Below, piece after piece: positions 8,446 to 17,072 of a stretch of DNA of 64,000 nucleotides; positions within the stretch are counted from its first letter, which is position 1; the number at the start of each line of letters is the position of its first letter. A model generated the notes under the pieces. That model worked only from the letters and a program-made list of their open reading frames with translations. It searched no databases and was not told where the DNA came from. The stretch is from Candidatus Bathyarchaeota archaeon. Its GTDB lineage: Archaea > Thermoproteota > Bathyarchaeia > TCS64. The position numbers and the translations under genes are program-made. The stretch is taken from NCBI GenBank assembly GCA_026014875.1, contig JAOZHO010000015.1, forward strand, positions 85,026 through 149,025, written 5' to 3'.

Positions 8446-9657
8446 ATGAGCATCCGGACAAAGTTCTCCCAGAGAATCGACGCCCTGACACCCGAACTCA
8501 TCGGGCTGACCCAGGAGCTAGTTAAAACGCCCAGCGAGAACCCCCCGGGGGACGAGAGAGAGGTCTCCGGGGTGGTCTCGGAGCGCCTCGAGGCCCTCGG
8601 CTTCAACGTGGAGCTCGTGGAGTCTGAGCCCAGGAGGGTGAACACCCTCGGCAAGCTGGAGGGATCCGGGGGAGGCAGGAACTTCCTCTTCAACGGCCAC
8701 TACGACACCGTCCCCGTGGGGGACCTCAACTTCTGGTCCGTGGACCCCTTAGGGGGCCTCGTGAAGGAGGGCAGGATCTACGGGAGAGGCTCGGGGGACA
8801 TGAAGGGCGCCATCGCATCGGCCATCGTCGCAGCGAAGGCCCTGGGCGAGGCGGGGATAAGACTCAAGGGGGACTTTATGATCCACGGGGTCGCCGACGA
8901 GGAGATCTTCGGGAGATACGGGACGAGGTTCCTCGCGGAGAAGGGCTACGTGAGCCCCAAGAATGTGGACATGGCCGTGGTGGGGGAGGGGTCAATGAAG
9001 GACGGGAGGATCCACGCCAGGACCGCGGTTAGGGGCCGTGTCATGGTGAAGCTGCTGGCGAAGGGCAAGTCGGCCCACAGCAGCAGGCCCCAGGCCGGGG
9101 TCAACGCGGTGCTCAAGATGAGCAGGGTGCTCCTCGCCATCGAAGCCCACGGATTCGATTTCCCGCCCCACCATCTCCTCCCCGCCCCCACCATCGCCCC
9201 GGGGACCGTGATCAAGGGGGGCACCAAGGGGAACGTGATACCGGAGCTCTGCGAGTCCACCTCGGACGTCAGGATCGTCCCCGGGATGACCGTGGAGGGG
9301 GTGCTCGGGGAGATACAGGGTATCGTGGACGGGCTCAAGGAGGAGGACCCGGAGCTGGACGTCGAGGTCTCCTCCCCCCTGAACAAGCCCCCCAGCGAGA
9401 TCCCAGCCACCCACGAGCTCTTCAGGATCGCCGACGAGGCTGTGAGGGCCACCGTGGGCTACGAGCTGAAGCCCGTAGGGACATCGGGCTCCAACGACAC
9501 CTCCTGGCTCACCACGGTCGCCGGCATCCCCGCGATGGCTTTCGGACCGGGCGGGGGAAACGCCCACGGGGCCGACGAGTGGACATCCATAGAGACGCTC
9601 GTGGATTTCGCCAAGATCTACGGTCTCATGGCCATGGATATCTGCGGCGTGGAGTAG
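8446..9657 (+). CDS. M20 family metallopeptidase (ArgE/DapE/CPG2 type)
   Basis: 403 residues from the ATG at 8446, the family's normal size. Seen: FLFNGHYDTVPVGD with the first zinc-binding His and catalytic Asp, GRGSGDMKGAIAS with the bridging Asp, GVADEEIFG with the general-base Glu pair, then a dimerisation domain starting near RTAVRGRVMVKLLAKGKSAHSSRP, and a late HGADEW with the final zinc-binding His. It hydrolyses an amide such as an N-acyl amino acid or peptide; substrate unknown. The 31 codons before 8446 have no family similarity, and the chosen ATG precedes an ordinary M20 N-terminus. Confidence 0.9.
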   Translation: MSIRTKFSQRIDALTPELIGLTQELVKTPSENPPGDEREVSGVVSERLEALGFNVELVESEPRRVNTLGKLEGSGGGRNFLFNGHYDTVPVGDLNFWSVDPLGGLVKEGRIYGRGSGDMKGAIASAIVAAKALGEAGIRLKGDFMIHGVADEEIFGRYGTRFLAEKGYVSPKNVDMAVVGEGSMKDGRIHARTAVRGRVMVKLLAKGKSAHSSRPQAGVNAVLKMSRVLLAIEAHGFDFPPHHLLPAPTIAPGTVIKGGTKGNVIPELCESTSDVRIVPGMTVEGVLGEIQGIVDGLKEEDPELDVEVSSPLNKPPSEIPATHELFRIADEAVRATVGYELKPVGTSGSNDTSWLTTVAGIPAMAFGPGGGNAHGADEWTSIETLVDFAKIYGLMAMDICGVE

Positions 9658-9677
9658 GAGAACACACGCGGGCGATG

Positions 9678-10580
9678 CTATGCTGAATCGGCTTCGCCGC
9701 TGGCCTCGAGCTCGTTGAGCCTCTTCACTTCCTCCAGGGCCCTCACGGCGACCTCGATCATGTCGGGCTCCGGCTCCTGGGTGGTGAGGCGCTGCATCGC
9801 GAGGCCCGGGACGATGACCAGCTTCATGATGGGGGAGTCACTGTACTTGGCGCTGAGCTTCAGTATCTCGTAGGAGATGGCCCCCAGGACGGGGATGAGG
9901 ACGATCCTGTAGGCGATCCTCATCGCGAATGTGGACCGGGGGAGGACGGAGAACAGTATGATGCTGATGATCACCACGATGAACAGGAAGCTGGTGCCGC
10001 ACCGGGGGTTGAGCCTCGAGAACCCGGCCACTGTCTCCGTGTCCATGCTGGCCCCCGCCTCGTGGGCGTTGATGGCCTTGTGCTCGGCCCCGTGGTACTG
10101 GAGGACCCTCCTGAATTCGTCCCACCGGGAGACGATGTAGAGGTAGAGGACGAAGAGGGTTAGGCGGACCGCGGACTCGGCGACGTTGAGGAGGAAACCG
10201 GTGAGCCCCAGATAGGTGGCGAGGAGGAAGGGGACCACCATGAAGAATCCGCTCATCACCGTGACGCCGACGATGACCAGGAGGTACTCCTTCCATGTGA
10301 ACTCCTCGTCCTCCTCCTCCATGGCGATGTTCGCCGAGTGGAATATCCCCTTGACCCCGTAATACATGGTCTCGAAGAGGAGGATTATCCCCCGTATGAA
10401 GGGGAGCCCCAGCACCCGGTTCCGCCTCACCAGGGAGCTGATCTCCTGGCTGTGGGTGGAGATGCCGTCGTCGGGCTGCCTCACGCATAGCACCATGTGG
10501 CTGCCGGAGCGCATCATCACCCCCTCGATGAGGGCCTGGCCGCCGAACGCGAGGGACTGTTCCTCCTTCTTGGATGCCAT
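9678..10580 (-). CDS. DUF1385 family membrane protein
   Basis: 300 residues from the ATG at 10578-10580. The start region GGQALIEGVMMRSGSHM, then LPFIRGIILLFETMYYGVKGI, FRRVLQYHGAEHKAINAHEAG and LNPRCGTSFLFIVVIIS are the conserved blocks of DUF1385. About four membrane segments follow one another (roughly 105-130, 140-165, 210-232, 240-260), with the conserved HGAEH between them. The C-terminal 40 residues are charged and helical. The function of this widely conserved family is not established. It converges with the M20 peptidase. Confidence 0.85.
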   Translation of the reverse strand: MASKKEEQSLAFGGQALIEGVMMRSGSHMVLCVRQPDDGISTHSQEISSLVRRNRVLGLPFIRGIILLFETMYYGVKGIFHSANIAMEEEDEEFTWKEYLLVIVGVTVMSGFFMVVPFLLATYLGLTGFLLNVAESAVRLTLFVLYLYIVSRWDEFRRVLQYHGAEHKAINAHEAGASMDTETVAGFSRLNPRCGTSFLFIVVIISIILFSVLPRSTFAMRIAYRIVLIPVLGAISYEILKLSAKYSDSPIMKLVIVPGLAMQRLTTQEPEPDMIEVAVRALEEVKRLNELEASGEADSA

Positions 10581-10732
10581 GGGATGATTGATGAAACCTC
10601 GGCGGTAAATAAAAGATATCTCGGAGGATTGACCAGTGACAGGGGATAGATGATTCAACCCCCTGACCCGGAGTGACCCTTTCTCCAGGGACGAGTCTAC
10701 CGGGTAACTCTGACAGAAATAAAGGGGATTGG

Positions 10733-11248
10733 TCAGCCCCTGCTCTCCAGGACCCTCAGGGTCTCCCTGCACCACGCGGGCATGTCCGGCGGGGTGCGGC
10801 TGGTCACCAGGTTGCCGTCCACCACGACCTCCTGGTCCAGGTATTCTCCCCCGGCGTTCCTGACGTCGGTGATGACGGCCCTAAAGCACGTCAGCTTCCT
10901 CCCCCGGAGGATATCGGCCTCCACCAGCAGCTGGGCTGCGTGGCAGATGGCGGCGATGACGAGCCCCTTCGCGTCCGCATCCCTGACGAGCTGCACGAGC
11001 CCAGGCTTGGTCCTCATCCGGTCCGGCGCCCATCCCCCCGGCACGATCACCGCGGCGTACTCGTCCAGATCGACGTCCTTTGGGCTGAGGGTCGACGTGA
11101 TGGAGCCCCCTTTCTTGCCGCTGTAGACGACGCCGGCCTCGGGGCCGACGACCTCGACTCGATATCCCGCCTCCTGGAACCTGTAGTAGGGGTAGAGGAG
11201 TTCGACGTCCTCGAACCCGTTCTCCACGAGAACAGCTATTTTAGCCAT
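10733..11248 (-). CDS. DJ-1/PfpI superfamily protein
   Basis: 171 residues from the ATG at 11246-11248. The layout is KIAVLVENGFEDVELLYPYYRFQEAG with the active-site Glu, then AVIVPGGWAPD, and the nucleophile elbow AAICHAAQLL with the conserved Cys followed by His, as in PfpI and archaeal deglycase/protease proteins. These cytosolic hexameric proteins act as peptidases or repair glyoxal adducts; which applies is unclear. The start avoids 13 non-homologous codons upstream. It is divergent from malate dehydrogenase across a 280-base gap. Confidence 0.9.
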   Translation of the reverse strand: MAKIAVLVENGFEDVELLYPYYRFQEAGYRVEVVGPEAGVVYSGKKGGSITSTLSPKDVDLDEYAAVIVPGGWAPDRMRTKPGLVQLVRDADAKGLVIAAICHAAQLLVEADILRGRKLTCFRAVITDVRNAGGEYLDQEVVVDGNLVTSRTPPDMPAWCRETLRVLESRG

Positions 11249-11530
11249 TTCAGTCACAGCTTGATATCTCGGTTGGAGGCTTATCAAGGTTAGCAGGAGC
11301 TGTGGGCTCGTCTCCTCGGTTCAATATTTCACCCTAACAGGATCACTCCGGGGTAGAACCTGAGACGCCATCTAGAATACTCGGCATATTTACTACAACC
11401 GTATATTGAACATCAGTACCCCCACTTTCATCCGAACCCAGAAGCGGGAAAGGATAGAGCTTCATACGTTTCCCTAAGATGATGAAAATCTTTAATTGAG
11501 CAAAACCCAGTTTGAGAGAGTCTGATCTCC
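11249..11530. promoter_or_regulatory. Divergent promoter region between PfpI-like and malate dehydrogenase genes
   Basis: A 282-base gap between two divergent genes, locally AT-rich around 11,330-11,410 and 11,475-11,510 (AAAATCTTTAATTG about 30 bases before the dehydrogenase start, a plausible TATA region). No ORF or repeat stands out. Confidence 0.35.
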
Positions 11531-12478
11531 ATGGGAGCACACATCGCGATTGTGGGAAACGGGCGCATAGGACGCCCCACCGCATACACGCTCTTCAGCG
11601 AGCGCCTCGGAGACGAGTACAGCCTCGTCGACGTGAAACCCGGCCAGGCCTGGGCCTTCGGGGAGGAGCTGAGGCACGTGGCGGCGAGCCTGAGGTACGA
11701 CGTCAAGATCAACACCTACGAGAAAGACGAGGGCGTGAAGGGGGCCGACCTCGTCGTGGTCTGCCCGGGGAAGCCCCGGATACCCGGGGTCCAGATGGAC
11801 CGGAGGGAGCTGGTGGGCGCGAACGCCGAGATCGTCAACCACATAGCGGAGGTGATGCCCGGGAACAACCCGGATGCGATCTGGGTCATAGTCACCAACC
11901 CCGTGGACGCCATGGCCACCCTCTTCAAGAAGGTCTCGGGGGCCGACTATGTCATCGGCACCGGGGACCACCCCGACACCCTCAGGATGAGGACAAAGGT
12001 CTCCCTGGATCTCGGGGTTCCCGTCTCCAAGATCGAGGGCTTCGTCGGGGGGGAGCACGGCTCCGCGGCCTACCCCCTCTGGTCCACCATCAGTGTGGGG
12101 GGGAAGCCCCTGGAGGATTATCTCTCTGGATCCGGGAAGGAGCTGGACAGGGAGGCGGTGACCGGATACGTGCGGGGGGTCTCCAAGAAGGTGGTGGACA
12201 TCATCGGGGGCACCGAGGTGGGGCCCGCCGCGGGGTTCAGGGACATCGTGCGCTCCATCCTGGAGGACCGGGGGGAGACCTACAGCGTGGCCCAGAGCCT
12301 GCAGCTCCCGGGGATACCGGAACCAGTGAACGTCAACGTCCCCACGAGGGTCGGCAAAGTGATTGGCCCCAACATCTGGGACGAACTTAGCGAGGAAGAC
12401 AGGGCCAACATCGCCAAGGCCGCCAAGGCCATCTACGCCAACTACCAGACCGGCATGAAGGCCGTAGGCAAAGCCTAG
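11531..12478 (+). CDS. mdh: Malate/lactate dehydrogenase family oxidoreductase
   Basis: 315 residues, the family's usual length. NAD(P)-dependent interconversion of malate and oxaloacetate or a related 2-hydroxy acid in the cytosol. Seen: the Rossmann loop GNGRIGRP (9-16), substrate-loop KPRIPGVQMDRR (about 82-93, in place of the usual ARKPGMSR), TNPVDAM, the DHPDTLRMR stretch containing the catalytic Asp-Arg pair, and GGEHGSAAYP with the catalytic His. The altered substrate loop makes it uncertain which 2-oxo acid is used; malate is the default inference. Confidence 0.85.
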   Translation: MGAHIAIVGNGRIGRPTAYTLFSERLGDEYSLVDVKPGQAWAFGEELRHVAASLRYDVKINTYEKDEGVKGADLVVVCPGKPRIPGVQMDRRELVGANAEIVNHIAEVMPGNNPDAIWVIVTNPVDAMATLFKKVSGADYVIGTGDHPDTLRMRTKVSLDLGVPVSKIEGFVGGEHGSAAYPLWSTISVGGKPLEDYLSGSGKELDREAVTGYVRGVSKKVVDIIGGTEVGPAAGFRDIVRSILEDRGETYSVAQSLQLPGIPEPVNVNVPTRVGKVIGPNIWDELSEEDRANIAKAAKAIYANYQTGMKAVGKA

Positions 12479-12678
12479 ACGCTCCCCAAGGGCGGACAGC
12501 GACCTGGGTCACGGCACCTTTCCCGGGAACATCTTCTTGCGTAGAGGCGTCGATGTTCCTCCTGAACTCTATGCAGACCACCTTACCATCCCCGTCTTTC
12601 CCCGCGAGGCCGGCTGCAACCGAGCTGCCCCAACGAAGCATCAGATCGCTTAAAGTCCCCGCCCCCGTTGGCTATCCG

Positions 12679-13212
12679 ATGCAGCGCATCAACATCGTCG
12701 GGACTACAGGTTCTGGGAAGACCACAGTGGCGAGGAGGATCGCCGAGGCGCTGGGGTGCCCCCACGTCGAGCTCGATGCGCTGCACTGGGAGCCCGGCTG
12801 GGAGGAGGCCCCCGGCGATGAGTTGAGGGAGCGGGTGTCGGAGGCGACCCGGGGAAGCTCGTGGGTCGTGGACGGGAACTACGGCAAGGTCCGGGACATC
12901 GTCTGGGGCCGGGCCGACACAGTCATCTGGCTCGACTACAGGTTCCCCCGGATCTTCCTGAGGCTGCTGTGGCGCACCCTGCGGAGGGGGGTCCTGAGGG
13001 AGGAGATCTGGAACGGCAACCGGGAGAGCCTGACCATGGCGCTCAGCAAGGACTCCATACTGCTTTGGGCGATCACCAGCTACCCGAAAAATAAGGAGGA
13101 ATATCCTAAACTGATGGCGGATCCTGAATACACTCACATCCGGTTCCTCCGTCACAGCTCGCCTCGGGAAACCGAGGAATGGCTAAAGTCGCTGGGAAGC
13201 AGTTCTGATTGA
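12679..13212 (+). CDS. P-loop NTPase, FlaR/adenylate-kinase-like
   Basis: 177 residues from the ATG at 12679. INIVGTTGSGKTTVARRIAEALG (4-26) is the Walker A motif; ELDALHWEPGW follows as in the topology-modulation FlaR-like group, then WVVDGNYGKVRDIVW and ADTVIWLDYRFP. These are small P-loop kinases of unclear substrate. Upstream in-frame codons from 12553 are not homologous in style. The end converges on the next minus-strand gene with seven bases between. Confidence 0.8.
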   Translation: MQRINIVGTTGSGKTTVARRIAEALGCPHVELDALHWEPGWEEAPGDELRERVSEATRGSSWVVDGNYGKVRDIVWGRADTVIWLDYRFPRIFLRLLWRTLRRGVLREEIWNGNRESLTMALSKDSILLWAITSYPKNKEEYPKLMADPEYTHIRFLRHSSPRETEEWLKSLGSSSD

Positions 13213-13219
13213 GCCTGCC

Positions 13220-13657
13220 TCACTCCAGCTCGAATATGAAGTGGCAGCACTCGTCGCCGTCCATCAGGGTCTTGGGTCTCCTGAACCTGATGTCCGGGTT
13301 GAACCCCTCGACGACGGCATAGTCCCCCATGCAGATCATCTTCATCCCCACGTCTGCGGCGTTGAACCTCTGAAAGTTCTCGGCGTGAGCGCACCGGGTG
13401 ACGACGACCTCCAGGGCCTCCCGGCTCTTCCTCACCACCCGGTACTCGTGGACCCTCTCGATGAAGAGCCTGAAGAGGTACTCGGGATCGCTCCTCCCGG
13501 TCTCCTCGGCGATCTCCCTCCACCTCTCCCTGCTCCGTGCGTTCTTGTACTCGGCCAGCGCCTCTAGAGCCCCGGCGCCGTACTCCTCCTCGAGGAAGCG
13601 GGCCGCGGAGACGAGGAGCATGTCCCGATTGAAGATATCCTTCGACATATGATTCAA
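13220..13657 (-). CDS. L-2-amino-thiazoline-4-carboxylate hydrolase-like protein
   Basis: 145 residues. The C-terminal blocks RCAHAENFQRFNAADVGMKMICMGDYAVVEGFNPDIRF and GDECCHFIFEL match the pattern of the ATC-hydrolase-like family, with conserved Cys, Asp and a CHF near the end. Members in archaea and anaerobic bacteria are mostly uncharacterised, so thiazoline hydrolysis is only a name carried by the family. Starts at MNHM or the second methionine three codons later. Confidence 0.7.
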   Translation of the reverse strand: MNHMSKDIFNRDMLLVSAARFLEEEYGAGALEALAEYKNARSRERWREIAEETGRSDPEYLFRLFIERVHEYRVVRKSREALEVVVTRCAHAENFQRFNAADVGMKMICMGDYAVVEGFNPDIRFRRPKTLMDGDECCHFIFELE

Positions 13658-13678
13658 ACCCCCAGTGCGTTTATAGCC

Positions 13679-14125
13679 CTAGGGGACACTCCTGAGGACC
13701 TCTCCAGCCCAGCTGGCCGCCCGCTCGAGCTCCCCCTCCTTAAGGGGTCCCTTGGTGGCCTCGACGAAGAATCCCTCGGGCTCCACGATGAGGTTGCCTC
13801 CCTTCTTCTTCAGGGGGTTGGCGATCCTCCCCGCCGCGTAGCCGAAGACCTTCGCCAGTCCCGAGGAGAATCGGGTATCAAACGATGCTATGTTGATGCC
13901 CTCTATGGCGGTCGCCGGGGCTTTCCTGAGGAAGATCTGGACCGCTCCCATCGGCCTGCCTCCGTGGGTGGGGGAGCCGACGATGAGGAGATCGACTGAT
14001 TCAAGTTCTGACGGGCCCGCCTCGCTCGCGTGGAGCACTCTCGCCCCGGGGATGGCGTCCCCGATGGCTCTGGCGATCTTCTCGGTGTTACCGTATTGCG
14101 AGTCATATACAACCAGGACTTTCAC
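13679..14125 (-). CDS. Flavodoxin-domain protein
   Basis: 148 residues, the length of short-chain flavodoxins. VLVVYDSQYGNTEKIARAI (3-21) is the FMN phosphate-binding loop with the T/S-x-T/N-G-N-T style motif, and LLIVGSPTHGGRP (about 47-59) plus SFDTRF are the loops that flank the isoalloxazine ring. It is an electron carrier, or a regulator in the manner of flavodoxin-domain proteins. Start is GTG; no ATG is available before the motif. Confidence 0.9.
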   Translation of the reverse strand: MKVLVVYDSQYGNTEKIARAIGDAIPGARVLHASEAGPSELESVDLLIVGSPTHGGRPMGAVQIFLRKAPATAIEGINIASFDTRFSSGLAKVFGYAAGRIANPLKKKGGNLIVEPEGFFVEATKGPLKEGELERAASWAGEVLRSVP

Positions 14126-14223
14126 TTGGATTCCCCGGTATAATGGGGCTTTATTGAGAGATAAACCCTGAGTTCCGGTGCCTGTTATCTATCAGGTATC
14201 CCCAGTTCATTGGGAGAGCCTCG

Positions 14224-14781
14224 ATGATCGACCTCAGTGAATGGCATCGTGAGGACCCCGATGGATCCATGAGAGTCCAAGGGGGCAGGGTCAGCTGGGT
14301 GAAGGCCGACAGGAGCGCCGTGAGGTACATCGGCAGAGAGGCCCAGGTGAAGGATGGCTTCCGCCACAGCTTCACGGTCTGCATCGAGGAGGGCCACGTG
14401 GAGGACGAGCTGAACCGGGGTCTCCTCAGGCTCTGGGAACTCAGGCGGGGCTGGGAGGACCGGATCTGGATCTACGCCCGGAAGACCCAGGCCGGTTGGA
14501 CGGTCCACTTCGAGCAGCGGCATCAGGGACAGGACCTCTGGGCCTTCCACGGAGAGGACCCCCTCGCCTGGGGACGGAGATACACGGTCGAACTCCAGAG
14601 GACCGGGGACATGCACAGGCTCCGAGTCATGAACGGAGAGACTGATGAGGTGTGTGTCGACTCCGGGGAGGTCAAGGGCTTGAGCCAATCCTTCGACTGG
14701 ATCTGGATCGCATCCACACTCAAATCCCGCAGGAACAACGGGAACTGGAGCACCGGCTACATAGAGAACCTGATAATATAG
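14224..14781 (+). CDS. Hypothetical protein, probable beta-sandwich
   Basis: 185 residues, family not recognised. The sequence alternates short hydrophobic strands rich in W, R and E (RVSWVKADRSAVRYIG, HSFTVCIEEG, WEDRIWIYARK, WTVHFEQRHQG, RYTVELQRTGDMHRLRVM, FDWIWIAST) and resembles a concanavalin A/LamG-like jelly roll. There is no signal peptide or membrane segment, so it would act in the cytosol. It is isolated between convergent genes, with codon use like the host. Confidence 0.55.
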   Translation: MIDLSEWHREDPDGSMRVQGGRVSWVKADRSAVRYIGREAQVKDGFRHSFTVCIEEGHVEDELNRGLLRLWELRRGWEDRIWIYARKTQAGWTVHFEQRHQGQDLWAFHGEDPLAWGRRYTVELQRTGDMHRLRVMNGETDEVCVDSGEVKGLSQSFDWIWIASTLKSRRNNGNWSTGYIENLII

Positions 14782-14832
14782 CTCACTCTCGGCACACGCG
14801 AGCCGTTCCAGATAAACCAATACGCAAGTGGA

Positions 14833-15756
14833 CTAGGGAATCAATAACGGGCTCCTGTTCTGTCTGCTCATCCAGAGAAGGGCGGTTATTAGTCCCAGCC
14901 ACACGGCGGCTGCCGGAAAGCCGGGGATTCCGATCTGTTTTTTCGCGGGCGCGACGACGGTGATCTCGAAGGATGTTTGCGCGTCGTCGCCCATTACCCA
15001 TTCGTCGTTCAGTCTGTAGGGAACCTCCGCCTGATACGTGTAGGTTCCCGGGTCTGTTGGGGCGTCAAATTCTAGGCTGTATGTTTTGGATGCCTCTGAG
15101 CCTACGGTGTCCTCTGTCTGATCCTCGTAGACGCCTGTTTCAGGGTTGTAGATGCCGGGTTTGATGGATGTGGTCGAGTCGAAGATCCATCCCACCTTCA
15201 GGTCTACCGAGGCCAATGCTCCGGGGGCTACTTCTTCGTCGTATGTTATGTCCTCGATCCAGATCTCTCTGCGTCCCAGTTCCCGGATGGCGATGTGGAA
15301 CTCGTGGAGGTGTTTTATCGTGTAACTTTCGGGTCCCGCGAGGCTCTCTCCAACCTGAAAGTAGACCACGATGTCCCACAACCCGGGCATATCGGCGGCG
15401 GGGGTGTCCTTTATGGGGACCCGGGACTCTATCTGGTAGTCCCCGAAGTCGCCGGACCATCCGGATGAGGACTCTGCGCCAAAGTCCTCGTAGAAGTATA
15501 GTTCTCCTGCGGGGTTGTAGACCTCGATTCGGTGGGTCTCCGTGCCCGTGGGGTTGAACATTATCACCTTGATGTAGATCGCCTCGTCATCGGGAGAGAA
15601 GTTGACCACCGAGTCCGTGCTGCTGTCGCTGTCCCCTGAGTAGTCATAGGTCACGGGGGGGTTGACGTAGGGCTCATCTGTCACCTGTGCGCCTACGCAT
15701 GAAACGACCAGGGAGAAGAACATCAGGGTCAGGAGAATTGATCGTGTATACTTCAT
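14833..15756 (-). CDS. Secreted or surface protein with C-terminal IPGFP membrane anchor
   Basis: 307 residues. An N-terminal signal peptide (about 1-23, hydrophobic core ILLTLMFFSLVVS) is followed by two probable Ig-like beta domains (IKVIMFNPTGTETHRIEVYNPAGELYFYEDF and SVDLKVGWIFDSTTSIKPGIYNPETG). The end has IGIPGFPAAAVWLGLITALLW then RQNR, i.e. a PGF-type motif, one membrane segment and a basic tail, as in proteins sorted by archaeosortases or held in the membrane. The role is unknown, perhaps cell-surface. Confidence 0.75.
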   Translation of the reverse strand: MKYTRSILLTLMFFSLVVSCVGAQVTDEPYVNPPVTYDYSGDSDSSTDSVVNFSPDDEAIYIKVIMFNPTGTETHRIEVYNPAGELYFYEDFGAESSSGWSGDFGDYQIESRVPIKDTPAADMPGLWDIVVYFQVGESLAGPESYTIKHLHEFHIAIRELGRREIWIEDITYDEEVAPGALASVDLKVGWIFDSTTSIKPGIYNPETGVYEDQTEDTVGSEASKTYSLEFDAPTDPGTYTYQAEVPYRLNDEWVMGDDAQTSFEITVVAPAKKQIGIPGFPAAAVWLGLITALLWMSRQNRSPLLIP

Positions 15757-16066
15757 CTAGTTCACCTGACTACAGTTTCTTGAAATACCTAAAAGTTTAT
15801 GCAATCACCTAAAACCTGAGCAAATTATAATACTAGTCCAAAATGCTGGCGACTATTCAGACTAACAATCAAGGAAGCCCATTCCAACGATATTACCGAA
15901 AAAAACTAAAAAAACAACTAAACACAGGGGAGAACAATGGAAGCTGGGATTAGATTTGAATAAATGATCCCGCTTGAAGTACCCACCTTTAAGGCATTAT
16001 TTGGTGAAATGTTTAAATTTGGGAATTTCTTGATATTTGGTGGAGCTGGTCTGATTGGAGGAAAGC
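15757..16066. promoter_or_regulatory. AT-rich gap with VapBC promoter and a repeat copy
   Basis: About 300 bases with no gene. The left half is A/T-rich. GTTTAAATTT at 16011-16020 is a TATA-like element about 45 bases before the antitoxin start. A copy of the minus-strand tRNA-like repeat occupies about 15,922-15,975. Confidence 0.4.
15922..15975 (-). repeat. Degenerate copy of dispersed tRNA-like repeat
   Basis: AATGGAAGCTGGGATTAGAT followed by TTGAATAAATGATC lines up with the copies at 26,694 (AATGGAGGCAGAGGGTAGAT) and 27,798. Only the part resembling the T-loop and 3' end of a tRNA is left. Alignment was done by eye. Confidence 0.4.
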
Positions 16067-16297
16067 GTGGTTAAAAGGATGGACTCTCAGGGGCGTGTCT
16101 CCATCCCCGTGGAGTGGCGGAGGGGCTGGAAATCAGACAGGGTGGTGCTGAGGCGCCTCGGGGACAGGATCGAGGTGACCCCCATCGAGCCCGTCCCCCC
16201 CTCCAGCCTCTTCGACTCCATCGAGGCGGGGGACGACGTGGACTTCACGGACCCCCACTCCCTGAGAAAATCCCTCGTGGAGCCGGGGGAGCCTTGA
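16067..16297 (+). CDS. vapB: AbrB/SpoVT-domain antitoxin (VapB-like)
   Basis: 76 residues from GTG 16067, which has GGAGGA just before it; a TTG at 16055 would add four codons. The N-terminal half VKRMDSQGRVSIPVEWRRGWKSDRVVLRRLGDRIEVTPI is a swapped-hairpin AbrB DNA-binding domain with the usual GRVSIP motif. The rest is the acidic toxin-binding tail. The stop TGA overlaps the TTG start of the PIN gene (TTGA), so translation is coupled. The complex should repress its own promoter. Confidence 0.85.
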   Translation: MVKRMDSQGRVSIPVEWRRGWKSDRVVLRRLGDRIEVTPIEPVPPSSLFDSIEAGDDVDFTDPHSLRKSLVEPGEP

Positions 16298-16722
16298 GGT
16301 TCATCGACTCCAACGTCTTCCTCCACGCCCTCCTGAGGCCCCGCAGGGAGCTCACCGGGGAGGAGCTCCGGGTCAAGGAGAGCGCCAAGGGGATCATAAC
16401 GGGTATCGAGGGGGGAGAGGCTGTGGCCACCTCCACGGTCCACCTCTCGGAGGTGATCAACATCGTCGAGTCCGGGCTCGGGCTCCAGAGGTCCCGGGGG
16501 CTTCTGGCCTGGGCCATCACGACGCCCAACTTGGTTGTGTACCCCACGAGCCTCAGGGATTACGAGGGGGCCCTCGTGGTGGCGAGGGAGGAGAATGTGA
16601 GCGTCAACGACGCATTGGTATACCAGTTGATGAGGGAGCACGAGCTGGACGAGGTATATTCCTTCAACAAGCACTTCGACCGACTGAGGGGCATAACGAG
16701 ATTACCCCTCAGCCAGGACTAA
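16294..16722 (+). CDS. vapC: PIN-domain ribonuclease toxin (VapC-like)
   Basis: 142 residues from a TTG that overlaps the antitoxin stop. The PIN acidic residues are in place: FIDSNVFL at the start, TSTVHLSEVINIVE with the second acidic position, VSVNDALVYQLM and FNKHFDRL for the last two Asp. It cleaves RNA, usually tRNA, with Mg2+, and is held inactive by the upstream antitoxin. No ATG lies before the first catalytic Asp. Confidence 0.85.
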   Translation: MRFIDSNVFLHALLRPRRELTGEELRVKESAKGIITGIEGGEAVATSTVHLSEVINIVESGLGLQRSRGLLAWAITTPNLVVYPTSLRDYEGALVVAREENVSVNDALVYQLMREHELDEVYSFNKHFDRLRGITRLPLSQD

Positions 16723-16820
16723 TTTTGAACACTGGAAAAACATCGCCGGGTCATAAGATTCACACGGAACCGGGAACATACGAACCCCTTGTCAGATGCT
16801 ACCACTCACAACAACCGGTA

Positions 16821-16897
16821 GCGGAGGGGTAGGTTTGAACAATCGACCTTTGGGTCATTAGCCTTACGGGCTAACCTGTCTGCTACATGTGCACCGC
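16821..16897 (-). pseudogene. Decayed tRNA, elongator Met/Ile-like
   Basis: Read on the minus strand it starts GCGGTGC and ends near CCTCCGC, so only part of the acceptor stem pairs. The stretch GGCTAATGACC stands where a CTCATAA anticodon loop would be, giving AAT in place of CAT, followed by AAAGGTCG and a TTCAAAC T-loop. Stem mismatches in the T-arm, anticodon arm and acceptor make it unlikely to work as a tRNA. Confidence 0.5.
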
Positions 16898-16909
16898 TGA
16901 GGGCCCCCC

Positions 16910-16948
16910 CCAATTCTTATCCTCAATGGAATGGGCATCCGAGTGGTT
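16910..16948 (+). repeat. Dispersed intergenic repeat, copy 1
   Basis: CCAATTCTTATCCTC, then a variable stretch, then GGCATCCGAG; the copy at 21,462-21,503 reads CCAACTCTTATCCTC and GGCATCTGAG. Similarity is roughly three bases in four by eye. Both lie in gaps between genes. Role unknown. Confidence 0.4.
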
Positions 16949-17072
16949 TCGATAAAACCGACACTTTTCTCGCTGAGGGCGGGGGGCTCCTAGATTTAAA
17001 CAAGAACGGAAGAAAGAGCATTAGAAAAAAGTCTGATTTGAAATCACTGGACGTTCAACTTGGGCAAATTCT

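Larger units (their letters stand above)
16723..17072. other. 350-base gap with tRNA-like remnant and a dispersed repeat
   Basis: No protein gene. Holds the tRNA-like sequence at 16,821-16,897 and the CTTATCCTC repeat at 16,910-16,948. The rest shows a GC-rich arm GAGGGCCCCCC / GAGGGCGGGGGGC around 16,898-16,990 that could pair in part. Confidence 0.4.

Noticed and set aside
12387..12641. Minus-strand frame between malate dehydrogenase and the P-loop gene
   Set aside because: GKDGDGKVVCIEFRRNIDAS reads protein-like for a short stretch, but the frame overlaps the dehydrogenase end and turns into W/R/P-rich shadow. At best a remnant too short to name.
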